A DNA stretch of 64,000 nucleotides from Aequoribacter sp049615385 (GTDB lineage: Bacteria; Pseudomonadota; Gammaproteobacteria; Pseudomonadales; Halieaceae). A program made the translations under genes and the position numbers. This document shows positions 1-8,706 of the stretch, in pieces. The number at the start of each line of letters is the position of its first letter. The stretch's first letter is position 1. The notes beneath the pieces are model-generated. The model did no database searches. It had not been told where the DNA came from and was given only the letters and a program-made list of their open reading frames with translations. The stretch is from assembly GCF_049615385.1 (NCBI RefSeq), contig NZ_JBMZFL010000011.1. The stretch is one strand, 5' to 3'.

Positions 1-1
1 C

Positions 2-259
2 AGCGCGAGCGTCGAATTTGTTTTTCCCGATCAAAGTAAACGGTTCTTACTCACCGTGCGTAATCAGATACTACTGATCGATCGTTTGAATGAACCTGCA
101 GCAGATGCGGTCCGAGTCACCGTAAATGTCAATGACTGGGTAGCTCTGGTGACTCAAAACGATTCTTTACCCGCGGCTCTGGCCAGCGGACGGGTGGCCA
201 CAGATGGTGTTAGCGATCTGCCGGCTTTACTGAAGTTCTTAGCAATGTTTACCGATTAA
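2..259 (+). CDS. Alkylsulfatase-like protein, C-terminal fragment (5' end outside window)
   Basis: The reading frame is open from base 2 to the stop at 257-259, so this is the 3' end of a gene that starts before the window. The roughly 85 visible residues resemble the SCP2-like C-terminal domain of class B (metallo-beta-lactamase type) alkyl sulfatases: a strand ending in FLLTVRNQILL, then NDWVALVTQNDSLPAALASG, then a DGVSDLPALLKFL helix. In that family this domain binds the hydrophobic alkyl chain. The metal site would lie upstream and cannot be checked. Other proteins carry SCP2-like domains, so the family is an inference. It lies 20 bp before the acyl-CoA dehydrogenase operon on the same strand, which fits lipid use. 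Confidence 0.55.
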   Translation, partial: SASVEFVFPDQSKRFLLTVRNQILLIDRLNEPAADAVRVTVNVNDWVALVTQNDSLPAALASGRVATDGVSDLPALLKFLAMFTD

Positions 260-279
260 CAAAGAAGAGGTGATTTAAC

Positions 280-1458
280 GTGGATACACGATTTTCAGAT
301 GAAGACCTCGCCTTCAGAGATGAAGTGCGTGCATTTTTTAAGAATGAATACACTCAAGAACTGCAGGATCGGATGAAGGATAAAGCGACCTTCAAGGCGG
401 CGGTGATTGAATGGCAGAAAAAGCTCCACGCGAAAGGTTGGATTGCTCCTGGTTGGCCCGTTCAGTACGGTGGTACAGGCTGGACACCAACGCAAAAGTA
501 CATTTATGACTCGGAGCGCGCCTCGGCGGGCGTTCGTGATAACGTCCCCTTTGGACTAACCATGGTGGGTCCTGTGATCTACAACTTTGGTACCGAAGAG
601 CAAAAAGCGCAATTCTTGCCTCGAATCTTAGCCAGTGATGACTGGTGGTGTCAGGGTTACTCTGAGCCAGGTTCAGGCTCAGATTTAGCGTCCTTAAAGA
701 CGAAAGCAGAGCGCGATGGAGACGATTATATCGTCAATGGCGCAAAAATTTGGACCACCTATGCGCAGTACGCTGATTGGATTTTCTGTTTGGTGCGCAC
801 CAGCAATGAGGGCAAGAAACAAGAGGGTATTAGCTTCCTGCTGATCGATATGAAAACACCCGGAATCAAAGTGAACCCTATTGTTTCGATCGATAACCAC
901 CACAGCTTAAACGAGGTCGAATTTAACAACGTTCGTGTTCCTGTTGCGAATCTTATCGGCGAAGAGAACCGCGGTTGGCATATTGCGAAATCGTTGCTTG
1001 AGCATGAACGTACCGGTATTGCCGGCGTAGCCGACTGTAAGCGCGCTGTGACTGAAATTAAACGACTCGCGTCCGTCGAAGTGAACGGTGGTAAGGCTTT
1101 GATCGATAATCCCAACTTTCAAAGTCGTTTGGCCGACATCGATATTGAATTAATGGCTTTGGAGTATACGGAACTGCGTGTGCTAGCCAGCCTGTCGAGC
1201 GGGGGTGCACCTGGCCCTGAGTCATCAATGTTAAAAATCAAAGGCACCGAGATGCAGCAGGCAACTCAAACTCTAATGATGGATTTGGCCGCTTATTATC
1301 AGGGCGTATTGCCAACAGATCTTAGCCCCGAAGTGCTTGGGCATTCCTTTGGCTCCCAAGCTCGTCAGTCGTTTATGTACGGCCGTGCTTCCACTATTTA
1401 CGGTGGTTCGAACGAAGTACAGAAAAACATCATCGCGAAAGCCGTGCTTGGCTTGTAA
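280..1458 (+). CDS. Acyl-CoA dehydrogenase, first (large-type) subunit
   Basis: A 392-residue FAD-dependent acyl-CoA dehydrogenase; the family forms the alpha-beta double bond in acyl-CoA thioesters. The GTG start at 280 follows the ribosome site AAGAAGAGG. The FAD/substrate segment SEPGSGSDL lies near residues 129-137, and the C-terminal helix reads STIYGGSNEVQKNIIAKAVL. At the place where many family members carry the catalytic Glu (YEGT), this protein has Gly (IYGGSNE, about residue 375), so the base must be elsewhere in the fold or in the partner. The next gene, 15 bp downstream, is a second, smaller dehydrogenase. This is the arrangement of heteromeric enzymes such as the PimC/PimD type and the actinobacterial steroid side-chain dehydrogenases. 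Substrate unknown; long-chain, dicarboxylic or steroid-derived CoA esters are possible. Confidence 0.9.
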   Translation: MDTRFSDEDLAFRDEVRAFFKNEYTQELQDRMKDKATFKAAVIEWQKKLHAKGWIAPGWPVQYGGTGWTPTQKYIYDSERASAGVRDNVPFGLTMVGPVIYNFGTEEQKAQFLPRILASDDWWCQGYSEPGSGSDLASLKTKAERDGDDYIVNGAKIWTTYAQYADWIFCLVRTSNEGKKQEGISFLLIDMKTPGIKVNPIVSIDNHHSLNEVEFNNVRVPVANLIGEENRGWHIAKSLLEHERTGIAGVADCKRAVTEIKRLASVEVNGGKALIDNPNFQSRLADIDIELMALEYTELRVLASLSSGGAPGPESSMLKIKGTEMQQATQTLMMDLAAYYQGVLPTDLSPEVLGHSFGSQARQSFMYGRASTIYGGSNEVQKNIIAKAVLGL

Positions 1459-1473
1459 GGTAGGAGTAAATAC

Positions 1474-2613
1474 ATGAATTTTGATTTTAGTGAAGAGCAA
1501 GGCATGCTGCGCGACAGTGTAGCAAAGTACGTGCAAGATGATTACGACTGGGAGACTCGCAAAGCGATCGCGGCGAGCGATGGCGGTATGAGCCCCGACA
1601 ATTGGCAAACCTTTGCTGAGTTGGGCTGGTTATCGGTGCCTTTTGAAGAACAATATGGTGGGTTTGGCGGTGGTCCAGTCGATGTCATGGTCATGATGGA
1701 AGAGTTTGGTAAAGGCCTGGTGTTAGAGCCTTACTTGGCGACTGTTGTGCTGTTTGGTGGTTTACTGCAAAAGGGCTCTAACGATGCTTTGAAAGAAGCC
1801 TTAATCCCAAGCATTATTGATGGTTCTTGCTTAGGTGCGTTTGCGTACCTGGAGCGTCAAAGCCGTCACGAGATGAGCGATGTTCTGACGACAGTGGCCG
1901 CGGATGGTGATGATCGTATTATTAACGGCGAGAAGGTGGTGGTATTCAATGCAGCCAATGCTGGGCAATTCATCGTTTCCGCGCGAGCCAGTGGAAACCA
2001 GGCTGATAAAGACGGCTTGTCCTTGTTCGTGGTGCCTGCTGATGCCGAGGGTCTTGAGTTGGTCTCGTATCGTTTGATGGACGGTCAGGTAGTTGCCAAT
2101 GTTCGCTTTAATAATGTGCGTGTGCCCGCAAGCAACGCCGTTTGTGCCGAAGGCGAGGCGTGGGATCTCATTAACGACGTAACGCAAGACGCGGTCTTGG
2201 CGGTTAGCGCTGAGGCTTTAGGCATTATGGGGCAGTTGAACTCGAAAACGGTTGAATACACCAAAACTCGTGAACAGTTTGGTGTGAAAATTTCGATTTT
2301 CCAGGCGCTGCAACACCGCATGGTCGAGACCTTTATGGCTTACGAGCAAACGAAATCTCTGCTTTACCGTGCTGTTTGCGATTTTGAAGCGGACAAGCCC
2401 GAGAAACGAGAGTCGTTATTGGCTCTAAAAATCATGATCGACAAAGCGGGCAAGCTGATTTACAGCGAAGCGATACAGATGCACGGTGGCATGGGCATTA
2501 CCGATGAACTCGATATTGGTCACTACGCCAAGCGTTTGATGATGATTGGAACAGCGTTTGGTGATGCGATGCATCACTTGACGGAGTTTACCGACGTACG
2601 CTACGCAAGCTAG
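1474..2613 (+). CDS. Acyl-CoA dehydrogenase, second (small-type) subunit
   Basis: A 379-residue acyl-CoA dehydrogenase family protein with ribosome site AGGTAGGAG before ATG 1474. The N-terminal helical domain (MNFDFSEEQGMLRDSVAKYV), the middle beta domain and the C-terminal motif QMHGGMGITDE (about residues 335-345) are all present. It ends with a helix (GDAMHHLTEFTDVRYAS) instead of the YEGT segment holding the catalytic Glu of classical members. Spacing and strand indicate one transcript with the preceding dehydrogenase and the following SDR, so an obligate heteromer is the simplest reading. Assignment to the superfamily is secure; partner and substrate are inferred. Confidence 0.88.
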   Translation: MNFDFSEEQGMLRDSVAKYVQDDYDWETRKAIAASDGGMSPDNWQTFAELGWLSVPFEEQYGGFGGGPVDVMVMMEEFGKGLVLEPYLATVVLFGGLLQKGSNDALKEALIPSIIDGSCLGAFAYLERQSRHEMSDVLTTVAADGDDRIINGEKVVVFNAANAGQFIVSARASGNQADKDGLSLFVVPADAEGLELVSYRLMDGQVVANVRFNNVRVPASNAVCAEGEAWDLINDVTQDAVLAVSAEALGIMGQLNSKTVEYTKTREQFGVKISIFQALQHRMVETFMAYEQTKSLLYRAVCDFEADKPEKRESLLALKIMIDKAGKLIYSEAIQMHGGMGITDELDIGHYAKRLMMIGTAFGDAMHHLTEFTDVRYAS

Positions 2614-2624
2614 GAGATCAGCGC

Positions 2625-3416
2625 ATGGATATTAAAGGCAGCGTTGTTGTTGTAACCGGCGGTGGCAGTGGTATTGGTAAAGCTCTATGCGAGCGGTTTG
2701 CTGTAGAGGGAGCTGAAGCCATCGTTGTGGCAGATTTGAATCGAGAGGCAGCGCAGTCTGTTGCGGATTCGCTGTCTGGCGTCGCCTTTGGTGTCGATGT
2801 GCGAGATGAGTCCCAAATTGAAAAGATGGTTGATGATGTCATCGAGCAATTTGGGCGCATTGACTTGTTTTGCTCTAACGCAGGTATCATTGCGGGTGAT
2901 GGTCCACAGTGGTGGGCCACCTCTGCGCCGAACAGTGTTTGGCAGGCGATGTGGGACATTCATGTGATGTCCCATATCTATGCTGCTCGCGCCTGTTTGC
3001 CGAGCATGATAGAACGTGGTCAAGGCTACTTTTTAAACACTGCCTCAGCTGCGGGTCTGTTGAGCCAAATTGGTGATGCGGCCTATTCCACAACTAAGCA
3101 CGCTGCGGTGGGTTTTGCTGAGTCTTTAGCTATTACTCACGGAGACGACGGCATTAAAGTCAGCGTTCTTTGCCCTCAAGCCGTTGATACCCCTATGATT
3201 CAAACTGTCGAGGCGGGTGGTGTGGCAGGTGTTGATGGTGTTGCAACGCCCCAACACGTCGCCGATTGCGTTGTGGCTGGCATAAAAGAGGAGAGGTTCT
3301 TGATTCTGCCTCACCCACAAGTGGACCAATATCGTGGTGCCAAAACTGCAAACTATGACAGGTGGATAGGAGGTATGCGAAAATTACGGCGAGCTTACCC
3401 TAAACCCGAGTTGTAA
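2625..3416 (+). CDS. Short-chain dehydrogenase/reductase
   Basis: A 263-residue classical SDR. The dinucleotide-binding motif TGGGSGIG is at residues 11-18, CSNAG near residue 84, and the catalytic Ser-Tyr-Lys set appears as TASAAG (about 140) and AYSTTKH (Tyr about 154, Lys about 158). Acidic residues after the second strand (ADLN) suggest NAD(H) preference. It lies 11 bp after the dehydrogenase pair and overlaps the next gene by one base (TAATG), so it is translationally coupled to aceK. By context it could oxidise a hydroxyacyl-CoA or alcohol intermediate of the same pathway, but the sequence does not fix the substrate. Confidence 0.85.
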   Translation: MDIKGSVVVVTGGGSGIGKALCERFAVEGAEAIVVADLNREAAQSVADSLSGVAFGVDVRDESQIEKMVDDVIEQFGRIDLFCSNAGIIAGDGPQWWATSAPNSVWQAMWDIHVMSHIYAARACLPSMIERGQGYFLNTASAAGLLSQIGDAAYSTTKHAAVGFAESLAITHGDDGIKVSVLCPQAVDTPMIQTVEAGGVAGVDGVATPQHVADCVVAGIKEERFLILPHPQVDQYRGAKTANYDRWIGGMRKLRRAYPKPEL

Positions 3417-5170
3417 TGCAGACCAATATCACGCCGGATACCGAAGTCCAAGAACGATTTGCCCGAGCTATTTTTAATGGTTTAGAGGCATATTTCGCTG
3501 AATTTCAGAACATTACCCTAGCCGCTCGCTCTCGGTTTGAACGAGCGGATTGGTTGGGTATGCACAAAGCCTCGACCGAGCGCATTGATCTCTACAAGAA
3601 AAAAGTGGGTGAGGTCATTCGCTACGTCGATGTGATCGCAGGTACCAATAAAAATGAGTACCCTTTTTGGCGCGCTGTTAAGCAATATTATTCAGGCTTG
3701 ATCGAAGGGCACAGCAATTTTGAAATTGCAGAGACCTTTTTCAACTCGGTCTATTGTTCGGTATTTGAGCATCGTCTGATCAAAGACGATCATGCCTTTG
3801 TGTTTTCTACGCAAGGTGACATGCCAAAGTCCGACATGACCCGAGTTTATCGCTCATACGCTTGGGAAGACGATCCGTCTGTAACGTTTCGAGCTTTGCT
3901 GAAAGACTATGAGTTTGCGATCCCCTATGAAGACTTGGGACGTGATCTGGACTCGATCAGCCGATTGCTGAGCTCTTTTCTGGCACCAAAGTTCACCTTG
4001 CTGCCAGGTCAAACCGAAGTTCAGGTGCTAGAGCATCACTTTTTTAGAAATAAATGCGCGTATATCGTTGGGCGCATCGTGACGGGCGATGACAGTATGC
4101 CTTTCGTCATTCCGCTGTTGCACTCTGAAAAACACCAAATTTACGTCGACACCATATTGTTTGGGTCGGATCGGGTGAGTGTGATTTTTAGTTTCACCCG
4201 TTCGTACTTCATGGTGGACGCCAGCGTGCCGTCTAAGTATGTGCGCTTTTTGCAGCACCTAATGCCGGCTAAGCCTATTTCCGAAATATACAGCGCCATG
4301 GGCTACAACAAACACGGTAAAACCTACTATTACCGATGTGCAACGCGGCACATGCAGACGACCAATGATAAGTTCATTATCGCGCCCGGGATCAAAGGCA
4401 TGGTAATGAGTGTGTTTACCTTGCCGTCCTATGATTTCGTATTCAAGATTATTAAAGACCGCTTCACCCCGCCCAAGGAGATGACGCGAGAGCAGGTAAA
4501 AGCCAAGTACCGCTTCGTGAAACGAGCCGATCGCGCAGGCCGCATGGCGGATACGCAAGAGTTTAATCAGTTGGTGTTAGACCGTAGTCGCTTCTCGGAT
4601 GAGTTGATGGAGGAGTTGTACGAGGTTGCCCCCTCGATCATTCATGAAAAGGGCTCGGCGCTGATCATTGACCACGTCTACGTCGAGCGCCGCATGACGC
4701 CTTTGAACCTGTATTTGCAAAACGCAACGGACGAACAAGTTTATGACGTGATGGATGAATACGGTAACGCCATCAAACAGCTTGCGGCGGCCAATATATT
4801 CCCGGGTGACATGCTGTTGAAGAACTTTGGGGTTACTCGCCATGGTCGTGTTGTGTTTTACGATTATGACGAAATTGTCCCCTTGGTCGAATGCAATTTT
4901 CGCAAGATTCCGGCGCCACGCACTGAAGCGGAAGAAATGGCCAGTAAACCGTGGTATACGGTTGGTCCTAACGATATTTTTCCGGAAGAGTTCAGATTAT
5001 TTTTCTCGGGCAATCAGCGCGCGCGTAAAGTCTTTGATCAAATGCATAGCGACTTGTACGAAGCAAAATTCTGGCAGAATCTGCAAGATAAAATTAATTC
5101 CGGATACGTCGAAGATTTTTTCCCTTATCGACGTAAATACCGTTTCAATCCATTGAAGAAAACAGGATAA
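3416..5170 (+). CDS. aceK: Isocitrate dehydrogenase kinase/phosphatase AceK
   Basis: AceK phosphorylates and dephosphorylates isocitrate dehydrogenase, diverting isocitrate into the glyoxylate shunt during growth on acetate or fatty acids. The 584 residues match the usual family length (E. coli 578). Diagnostic stretches include STQGDMPKSDMTRVYRSY in the regulatory half and the kinase core NIFPGDMLLKNFGVTRHGR followed by VFYDYDEI (about residues 458-487). The C-terminal FFPYRRKYRF is also typical. The start ATG overlaps the stop of the SDR gene by one base. No aceA or aceB lies in the window, so here aceK is uncoupled from the shunt enzymes and travels with acyl-CoA dehydrogenases, which still makes metabolic sense because beta-oxidation yields acetyl-CoA. 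Confidence 0.97.
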   Translation: MQTNITPDTEVQERFARAIFNGLEAYFAEFQNITLAARSRFERADWLGMHKASTERIDLYKKKVGEVIRYVDVIAGTNKNEYPFWRAVKQYYSGLIEGHSNFEIAETFFNSVYCSVFEHRLIKDDHAFVFSTQGDMPKSDMTRVYRSYAWEDDPSVTFRALLKDYEFAIPYEDLGRDLDSISRLLSSFLAPKFTLLPGQTEVQVLEHHFFRNKCAYIVGRIVTGDDSMPFVIPLLHSEKHQIYVDTILFGSDRVSVIFSFTRSYFMVDASVPSKYVRFLQHLMPAKPISEIYSAMGYNKHGKTYYYRCATRHMQTTNDKFIIAPGIKGMVMSVFTLPSYDFVFKIIKDRFTPPKEMTREQVKAKYRFVKRADRAGRMADTQEFNQLVLDRSRFSDELMEELYEVAPSIIHEKGSALIIDHVYVERRMTPLNLYLQNATDEQVYDVMDEYGNAIKQLAAANIFPGDMLLKNFGVTRHGRVVFYDYDEIVPLVECNFRKIPAPRTEAEEMASKPWYTVGPNDIFPEEFRLFFSGNQRARKVFDQMHSDLYEAKFWQNLQDKINSGYVEDFFPYRRKYRFNPLKKTG

Positions 5171-5174
5171 AACT

Positions 5175-5882
5175 GTGGCCACTATTATGATGATTCGCCA
5201 CGGCCAGGCGTCGTTTGGTACAGATAATTATGATCAGCTCTCGACGCTCGGGCAGCGCCAAGCTGATTTGATGGGCGAGTATTTTCGCGATACGGGTGTT
5301 GTGTTTGACGCGGCCTACTCGGGCCAGCTATCGCGTCAGCGTGAAACCTGCCAGCGCGTGTTGGCAAGCCAGCCCAATGCCGTAGAGCACAGCATCGACC
5401 CCCGCTTCGATGAAGTTCGTAATGACGAGCAAGTCGAGATTTTATTTCCCGTTTTGGCTGAATCCGAACCGCGCCTGAGTAGGTTAATGGAAAGCGCGAT
5501 GCAGGACTCTAAGCAGTATCAAAAAATTATCGAAGCGGTGTTTACGAACTGGGTTACACGTGCAGAACCCTATCCTGGCATACAGAGCTGGCAAGAGTAT
5601 TCAGAAGGTGTGATGTCGGGTTTGTACGATGTGATGCGCAATCAAGGCTCGGGTAAGACGGTGGGTATTTTTACCTCTGGCGGTACGATAGCGACTGCTA
5701 CTGCGCTCGTATTGGGTGTGGGTGCCGATTTGGTGTATCGGTTTTATGAGCCGGTGATTAATTGCTCGATTACGCAGTTCTTTTATTCGGGCGATAAAAT
5801 CTCGTTAAGCCACTTTAATGACCATTCCATTTTGCATAAGCTTAGTGCTAATTTGGGCGAGCGGTTGGTGACTTATCGATGA
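5175..5882 (+). CDS. Histidine phosphatase (phosphoglycerate mutase-like) family protein
   Basis: A 235-residue member of the histidine phosphatase superfamily, starting with GTG four bases after aceK. The RHG motif with the phospho-accepting His is at residues 8-10 (MMIRHGQASFG), and LSTLGQRQA follows as expected. The segment where the second catalytic His normally sits (SHGG) reads FTSGGTIATA, with Ser in place of His, so the mechanism may be altered or the activity weak. It overlaps the next phosphatase gene by four bases (ATGA). Substrate unknown; small phosphorylated metabolites or phosphoproteins are possible. Confidence 0.82.
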   Translation: MATIMMIRHGQASFGTDNYDQLSTLGQRQADLMGEYFRDTGVVFDAAYSGQLSRQRETCQRVLASQPNAVEHSIDPRFDEVRNDEQVEILFPVLAESEPRLSRLMESAMQDSKQYQKIIEAVFTNWVTRAEPYPGIQSWQEYSEGVMSGLYDVMRNQGSGKTVGIFTSGGTIATATALVLGVGADLVYRFYEPVINCSITQFFYSGDKISLSHFNDHSILHKLSANLGERLVTYR

Positions 5883-6433
5883 TCGAAGTTGTTTTTGTTC
5901 GACACGGCGAAGCAGCGCATAGCTGGGGGGAGCACACCGACCCCGGTCTAAGCGAGTTGGGCAAACAACAAGCGGAACATGCAGCGTACACTCTAACAGG
6001 TATTGTTCCGAGTGAGCTTGTGCTTATATCGAGCCCCAAGCTTCGGGCGCAGGAAACGGCAGCCCCCTTAGCCGATTTGCGCAGCGCACCTGTAATGATC
6101 GATGCCAACTTTCAGGAGGTTCCCAGCGTTACCGATTTAGCTAACCGACAAGAGTGGTTAAAGAGCTTAATGCGAAGTCGCTGGAGCGAGGTTAAAGAAC
6201 CCGTAGTGAACACCTGGCGCGATAATATTATCGAGGGAGTTCATCGCTTGGGCCATCATTCGGTGATCTTTACGCACTTCATGGTACTGAACGTCATTAT
6301 CGGCCACATACGTCAAGACGATCGGGTGCTGCAATTTTGGCCGCACAACGCCTCTATAACACGCTGTCGGCTAAATAACGGAACACTGGAATTGGTGGAG
6401 TTGGGTGCCGAGCTCGACACCCACGTGAACTAA
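5879..6433 (+). CDS. Histidine phosphatase family protein (SixA-like size)
   Basis: A 184-residue histidine phosphatase with RHG at residues 8-10 (FVRHGEAAHSW), the GLSELGKQQA helix, SSPKLRAQETA, and a second His in VIFTHFMVLN, so the catalytic pair looks complete, unlike its upstream neighbour. The ATG overlaps the upstream stop (ATGA), indicating coupling. Its 3' end overlaps the convergent tesB gene by four bases. The size is close to SixA-type phosphohistidine phosphatases, but the specific substrate cannot be read from sequence. Confidence 0.82.
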   Translation: MIEVVFVRHGEAAHSWGEHTDPGLSELGKQQAEHAAYTLTGIVPSELVLISSPKLRAQETAAPLADLRSAPVMIDANFQEVPSVTDLANRQEWLKSLMRSRWSEVKEPVVNTWRDNIIEGVHRLGHHSVIFTHFMVLNVIIGHIRQDDRVLQFWPHNASITRCRLNNGTLELVELGAELDTHVN

Positions 6434-7284
6434 GCTTTCTTAGGGCGTACTCGGGCTAGACTTTCTTGCACCGAAGAGGCGACTAAGACGCCATCTCGAT
6501 TATAGAAGCTGCCCCGACTGAACCCTCTATTCCCAAAAGCGCTGGGGCTGTCCTGATCCGCCAGCACAAAGTCATCTACTCTAAACGGGCGATGGAACCA
6601 GAGGCCATGGTCAAGACTTGCCGCTTGCACATCATCCTGAGCCGGAGACACAGGGTGCGGATACATTGCGGTGCCTAATAAACCGTAATCAGAGATGTAA
6701 GCCAGCAGCACTTGGTGTAGGCGATGGTCGTCGGGTAATTCTTTTTGTACCCTAAACCAGAACTGCTGATGGGGTTCCATTGGTTCTGGATTGATGTAGT
6801 CTCGCCGGTGCACGTTACGGCGCTCAATGGGGAAGTGGTTTGGTGGACGTAACACGTTTGACAAACGTTCAGCGTGTTTCTCCCAATATTCGTCGTCCGT
6901 TTCTACCGTCTCGGGCTCTGGCGCTGGCGGCATCGGCATTTGGTGTTCAAAGCCTTCTTCCATTTTATGAAATGACGCTGACATATTAAAAATAGGAATG
7001 CCGTCTTGCTTGGCGATAATTCGTCTTGTGGTGAAACTGCCGCCATCCCGGATGGGATCCACTTCAAATAATATTTGTTTTTGCGGGTTACCTGGGCGCA
7101 AAAAATAGGCGTGCAAGGAGTGTGCTGGGCGGTCTTCGTCGACGGTGCGTCCGGCAGCGTTTAGGCACTGAGCAAGCACTTGGCCACCAAAGATACGAGA
7201 GGGTTTGGCCGGGCTTTGCCCAACAAATACATATTTGTCGATCTGCTCTACGTTCAGGTAATCAATAAGTTTATCGATGTCCAT
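6430..7284 (-). CDS. tesB: Acyl-CoA thioesterase II (TesB type)
   Basis: A 284-residue double-hotdog thioesterase that hydrolyses medium and long acyl-CoAs to fatty acid and CoA. The N-terminal hotdog carries FVGQSPAKPSRIFGGQVLAQ and SLHAYFLRPGNP. The C-terminal hotdog has the catalytic trio expected for TesB: Asp in SLDHGLWFH, Ser in GFSRGSF where Thr or Ser sits, and Gln in SSVQESLAR. The start ATG overlaps the stop of the upstream TetR-fusion gene by one base (TAATG), and its ribosome site AGGA lies inside that gene, so the two are probably co-transcribed and acyl-CoA hydrolysis is probably under that regulator. Confidence 0.94.
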   Translation of the reverse strand: MDIDKLIDYLNVEQIDKYVFVGQSPAKPSRIFGGQVLAQCLNAAGRTVDEDRPAHSLHAYFLRPGNPQKQILFEVDPIRDGGSFTTRRIIAKQDGIPIFNMSASFHKMEEGFEHQMPMPPAPEPETVETDDEYWEKHAERLSNVLRPPNHFPIERRNVHRRDYINPEPMEPHQQFWFRVQKELPDDHRLHQVLLAYISDYGLLGTAMYPHPVSPAQDDVQAASLDHGLWFHRPFRVDDFVLADQDSPSAFGNRGFSRGSFYNRDGVLVASSVQESLARVRPKKA

Positions 7285-8582
7285 TAGTTTTCCTGGGGGT
7301 TTAACAAACCATTGATTAGTGCATCGAAGTATTCAACGGCAGTATTGGGAATGTTGTCGATAGGGCGCCACGATCTTAATTCCATTGCAGCGTTCAGTGC
7401 TCCGGTGATTAAGTTCTCTGCGACTAGGGTGTTAATAGGGCGTATCGTTTGATCTTCGATACCTTGCTCCAAAAAATGGCGCATCATGCGGTTGGTATTA
7501 TTTGTTCTTCTTAGAATAGGTTTACGGTGCTCTTCTGCCAGCGCGGTAATCGTGTTGTAGCGCACCAGCGGGCCCGCCTCAGAGAGCTGCAGACCAAACA
7601 ATTGATGGCAGGTGCTGACGGCTTTGTTTAAACCCATGTCATCACGCTCGACGATGGGAGCATACGCAGCTTCGATTTGATCTAAAGAGTAGTCATAGCA
7701 GCGATACAGTAATTCATCTTTTGAGTTGATGTGGTAGTAAAACGCACCTTTAGATACATTTAAAAACTCAGCGATTTCATCAAGTGAGGTGCCGCTAAAT
7801 CCTTTACGGTTGAAAAACCGCGTACCCGCCTTAAAAAAAGCTTCTTGCTTTAAGCGGTTTTGAGCATCTCGGTCAAAACCTGGTTGAACCGGGGACGACT
7901 GCAGTTTTTGTTCGGATATTTGTTCGTAACTGTAGGGGGCAGCGGCTACACCTGACAAAATGATAGATGCTGCTGCCTCAGCTAAGGCTGGAATCTCATC
8001 ATTGGGGACGGGCTCCAGCCAATAAAAACTCCAATCCAGTGCGCCAATCAGGGCTCTCGTTGACGTCGTAGTCCGAACCTGTCTGAACTCGCCCGCATCA
8101 ATACCTTGCTGGATAAACTCCCTGAGTTTTTTGAACATAGCAATATAGCCATGCTCTATTTCTGATCTACGTTTCTCTTTTAAACTGGCTATTTCTAGCA
8201 ATGCAGCTACATGATGTCCGCTGCCTTCTTTAGCTAAGCGAATTGCTTCGAAATGGGCGTTGATGTAAGCGCGGATACGGTCGCTGGCGCTGCTTTGAGT
8301 TTGTTCTATTTCCGATAAAGTACTGAGCACCCCTTCGAGCGTGGCCTTATAACACTGATAGATCAGGTCTTCTTTGGTTTTTACGTAGTAGTAAAGACTG
8401 GTCTTTGTTAAGCCAAGAGTCGCTGCCACGTCAGCCAGCGTGGTGGCGCGGGCGCCTTTTGAGTTGAATAGCTTTGCGGCTTCGGACAAGATGGCGGCTC
8501 TTTTGGCCGCGTGTTGGGCTGTTTTGTCAAATGGCGAGCCCTGGCTCAGAGCTGCAGATTTAATAATTGAATTCTTGGGCAA
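7284..8582 (-). CDS. Transcriptional regulator with two fused TetR modules
   Basis: At 432 residues this is twice a normal TetR regulator. It holds two complete TetR units in one chain. The first helix-turn-helix is at about residues 30-75 (TLADVAATLGLTKTSLYYYV) and the second at about 235-282 (SLDEIAEFLNVSKGAFYYHI), each followed by a helical ligand-binding domain. The start is TTG; no ATG is available near the first module. Since TetR proteins normally act as dimers, the chain could bind DNA as a pseudo-dimer or link two sites. It overlaps tesB and is divergent from a crotonase gene, so fatty-acyl ligands are plausible. A dyad upstream (8604-8619) is a candidate operator. Confidence 0.9.
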   Translation of the reverse strand: MPKNSIIKSAALSQGSPFDKTAQHAAKRAAILSEAAKLFNSKGARATTLADVAATLGLTKTSLYYYVKTKEDLIYQCYKATLEGVLSTLSEIEQTQSSASDRIRAYINAHFEAIRLAKEGSGHHVAALLEIASLKEKRRSEIEHGYIAMFKKLREFIQQGIDAGEFRQVRTTTSTRALIGALDWSFYWLEPVPNDEIPALAEAAASIILSGVAAAPYSYEQISEQKLQSSPVQPGFDRDAQNRLKQEAFFKAGTRFFNRKGFSGTSLDEIAEFLNVSKGAFYYHINSKDELLYRCYDYSLDQIEAAYAPIVERDDMGLNKAVSTCHQLFGLQLSEAGPLVRYNTITALAEEHRKPILRRTNNTNRMMRHFLEQGIEDQTIRPINTLVAENLITGALNAAMELRSWRPIDNIPNTAVEYFDALINGLLNPQEN

Positions 8583-8603
8583 GGTCAGTCTCGATTACTT
8601 AGG

Positions 8604-8619
8604 GTTCAGCATACTGAAC
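8604..8619. promoter_or_regulatory. Inverted repeat, candidate operator of the double-TetR regulator
   Basis: GTTCAG-CATA-CTGAAC is a perfect dyad of two 6-bp arms 4 bases apart. It lies 22-37 bp upstream of the TetR-fusion start and in the only intergenic space (124 bp) between that gene and the divergent enoyl-CoA hydratase gene. Size and position fit TetR-family autoregulation. No promoter boxes could be placed firmly. Binding is inferred. Confidence 0.4.
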
Positions 8620-8706
8620 TTTAGGTATTTTTTTTGTCGCTGTCTAGGGTAAGCTTTAGTACAAATTAGTGAATTGCGCCACATTTATTATTCTTAGGGA
8701 TCATTT

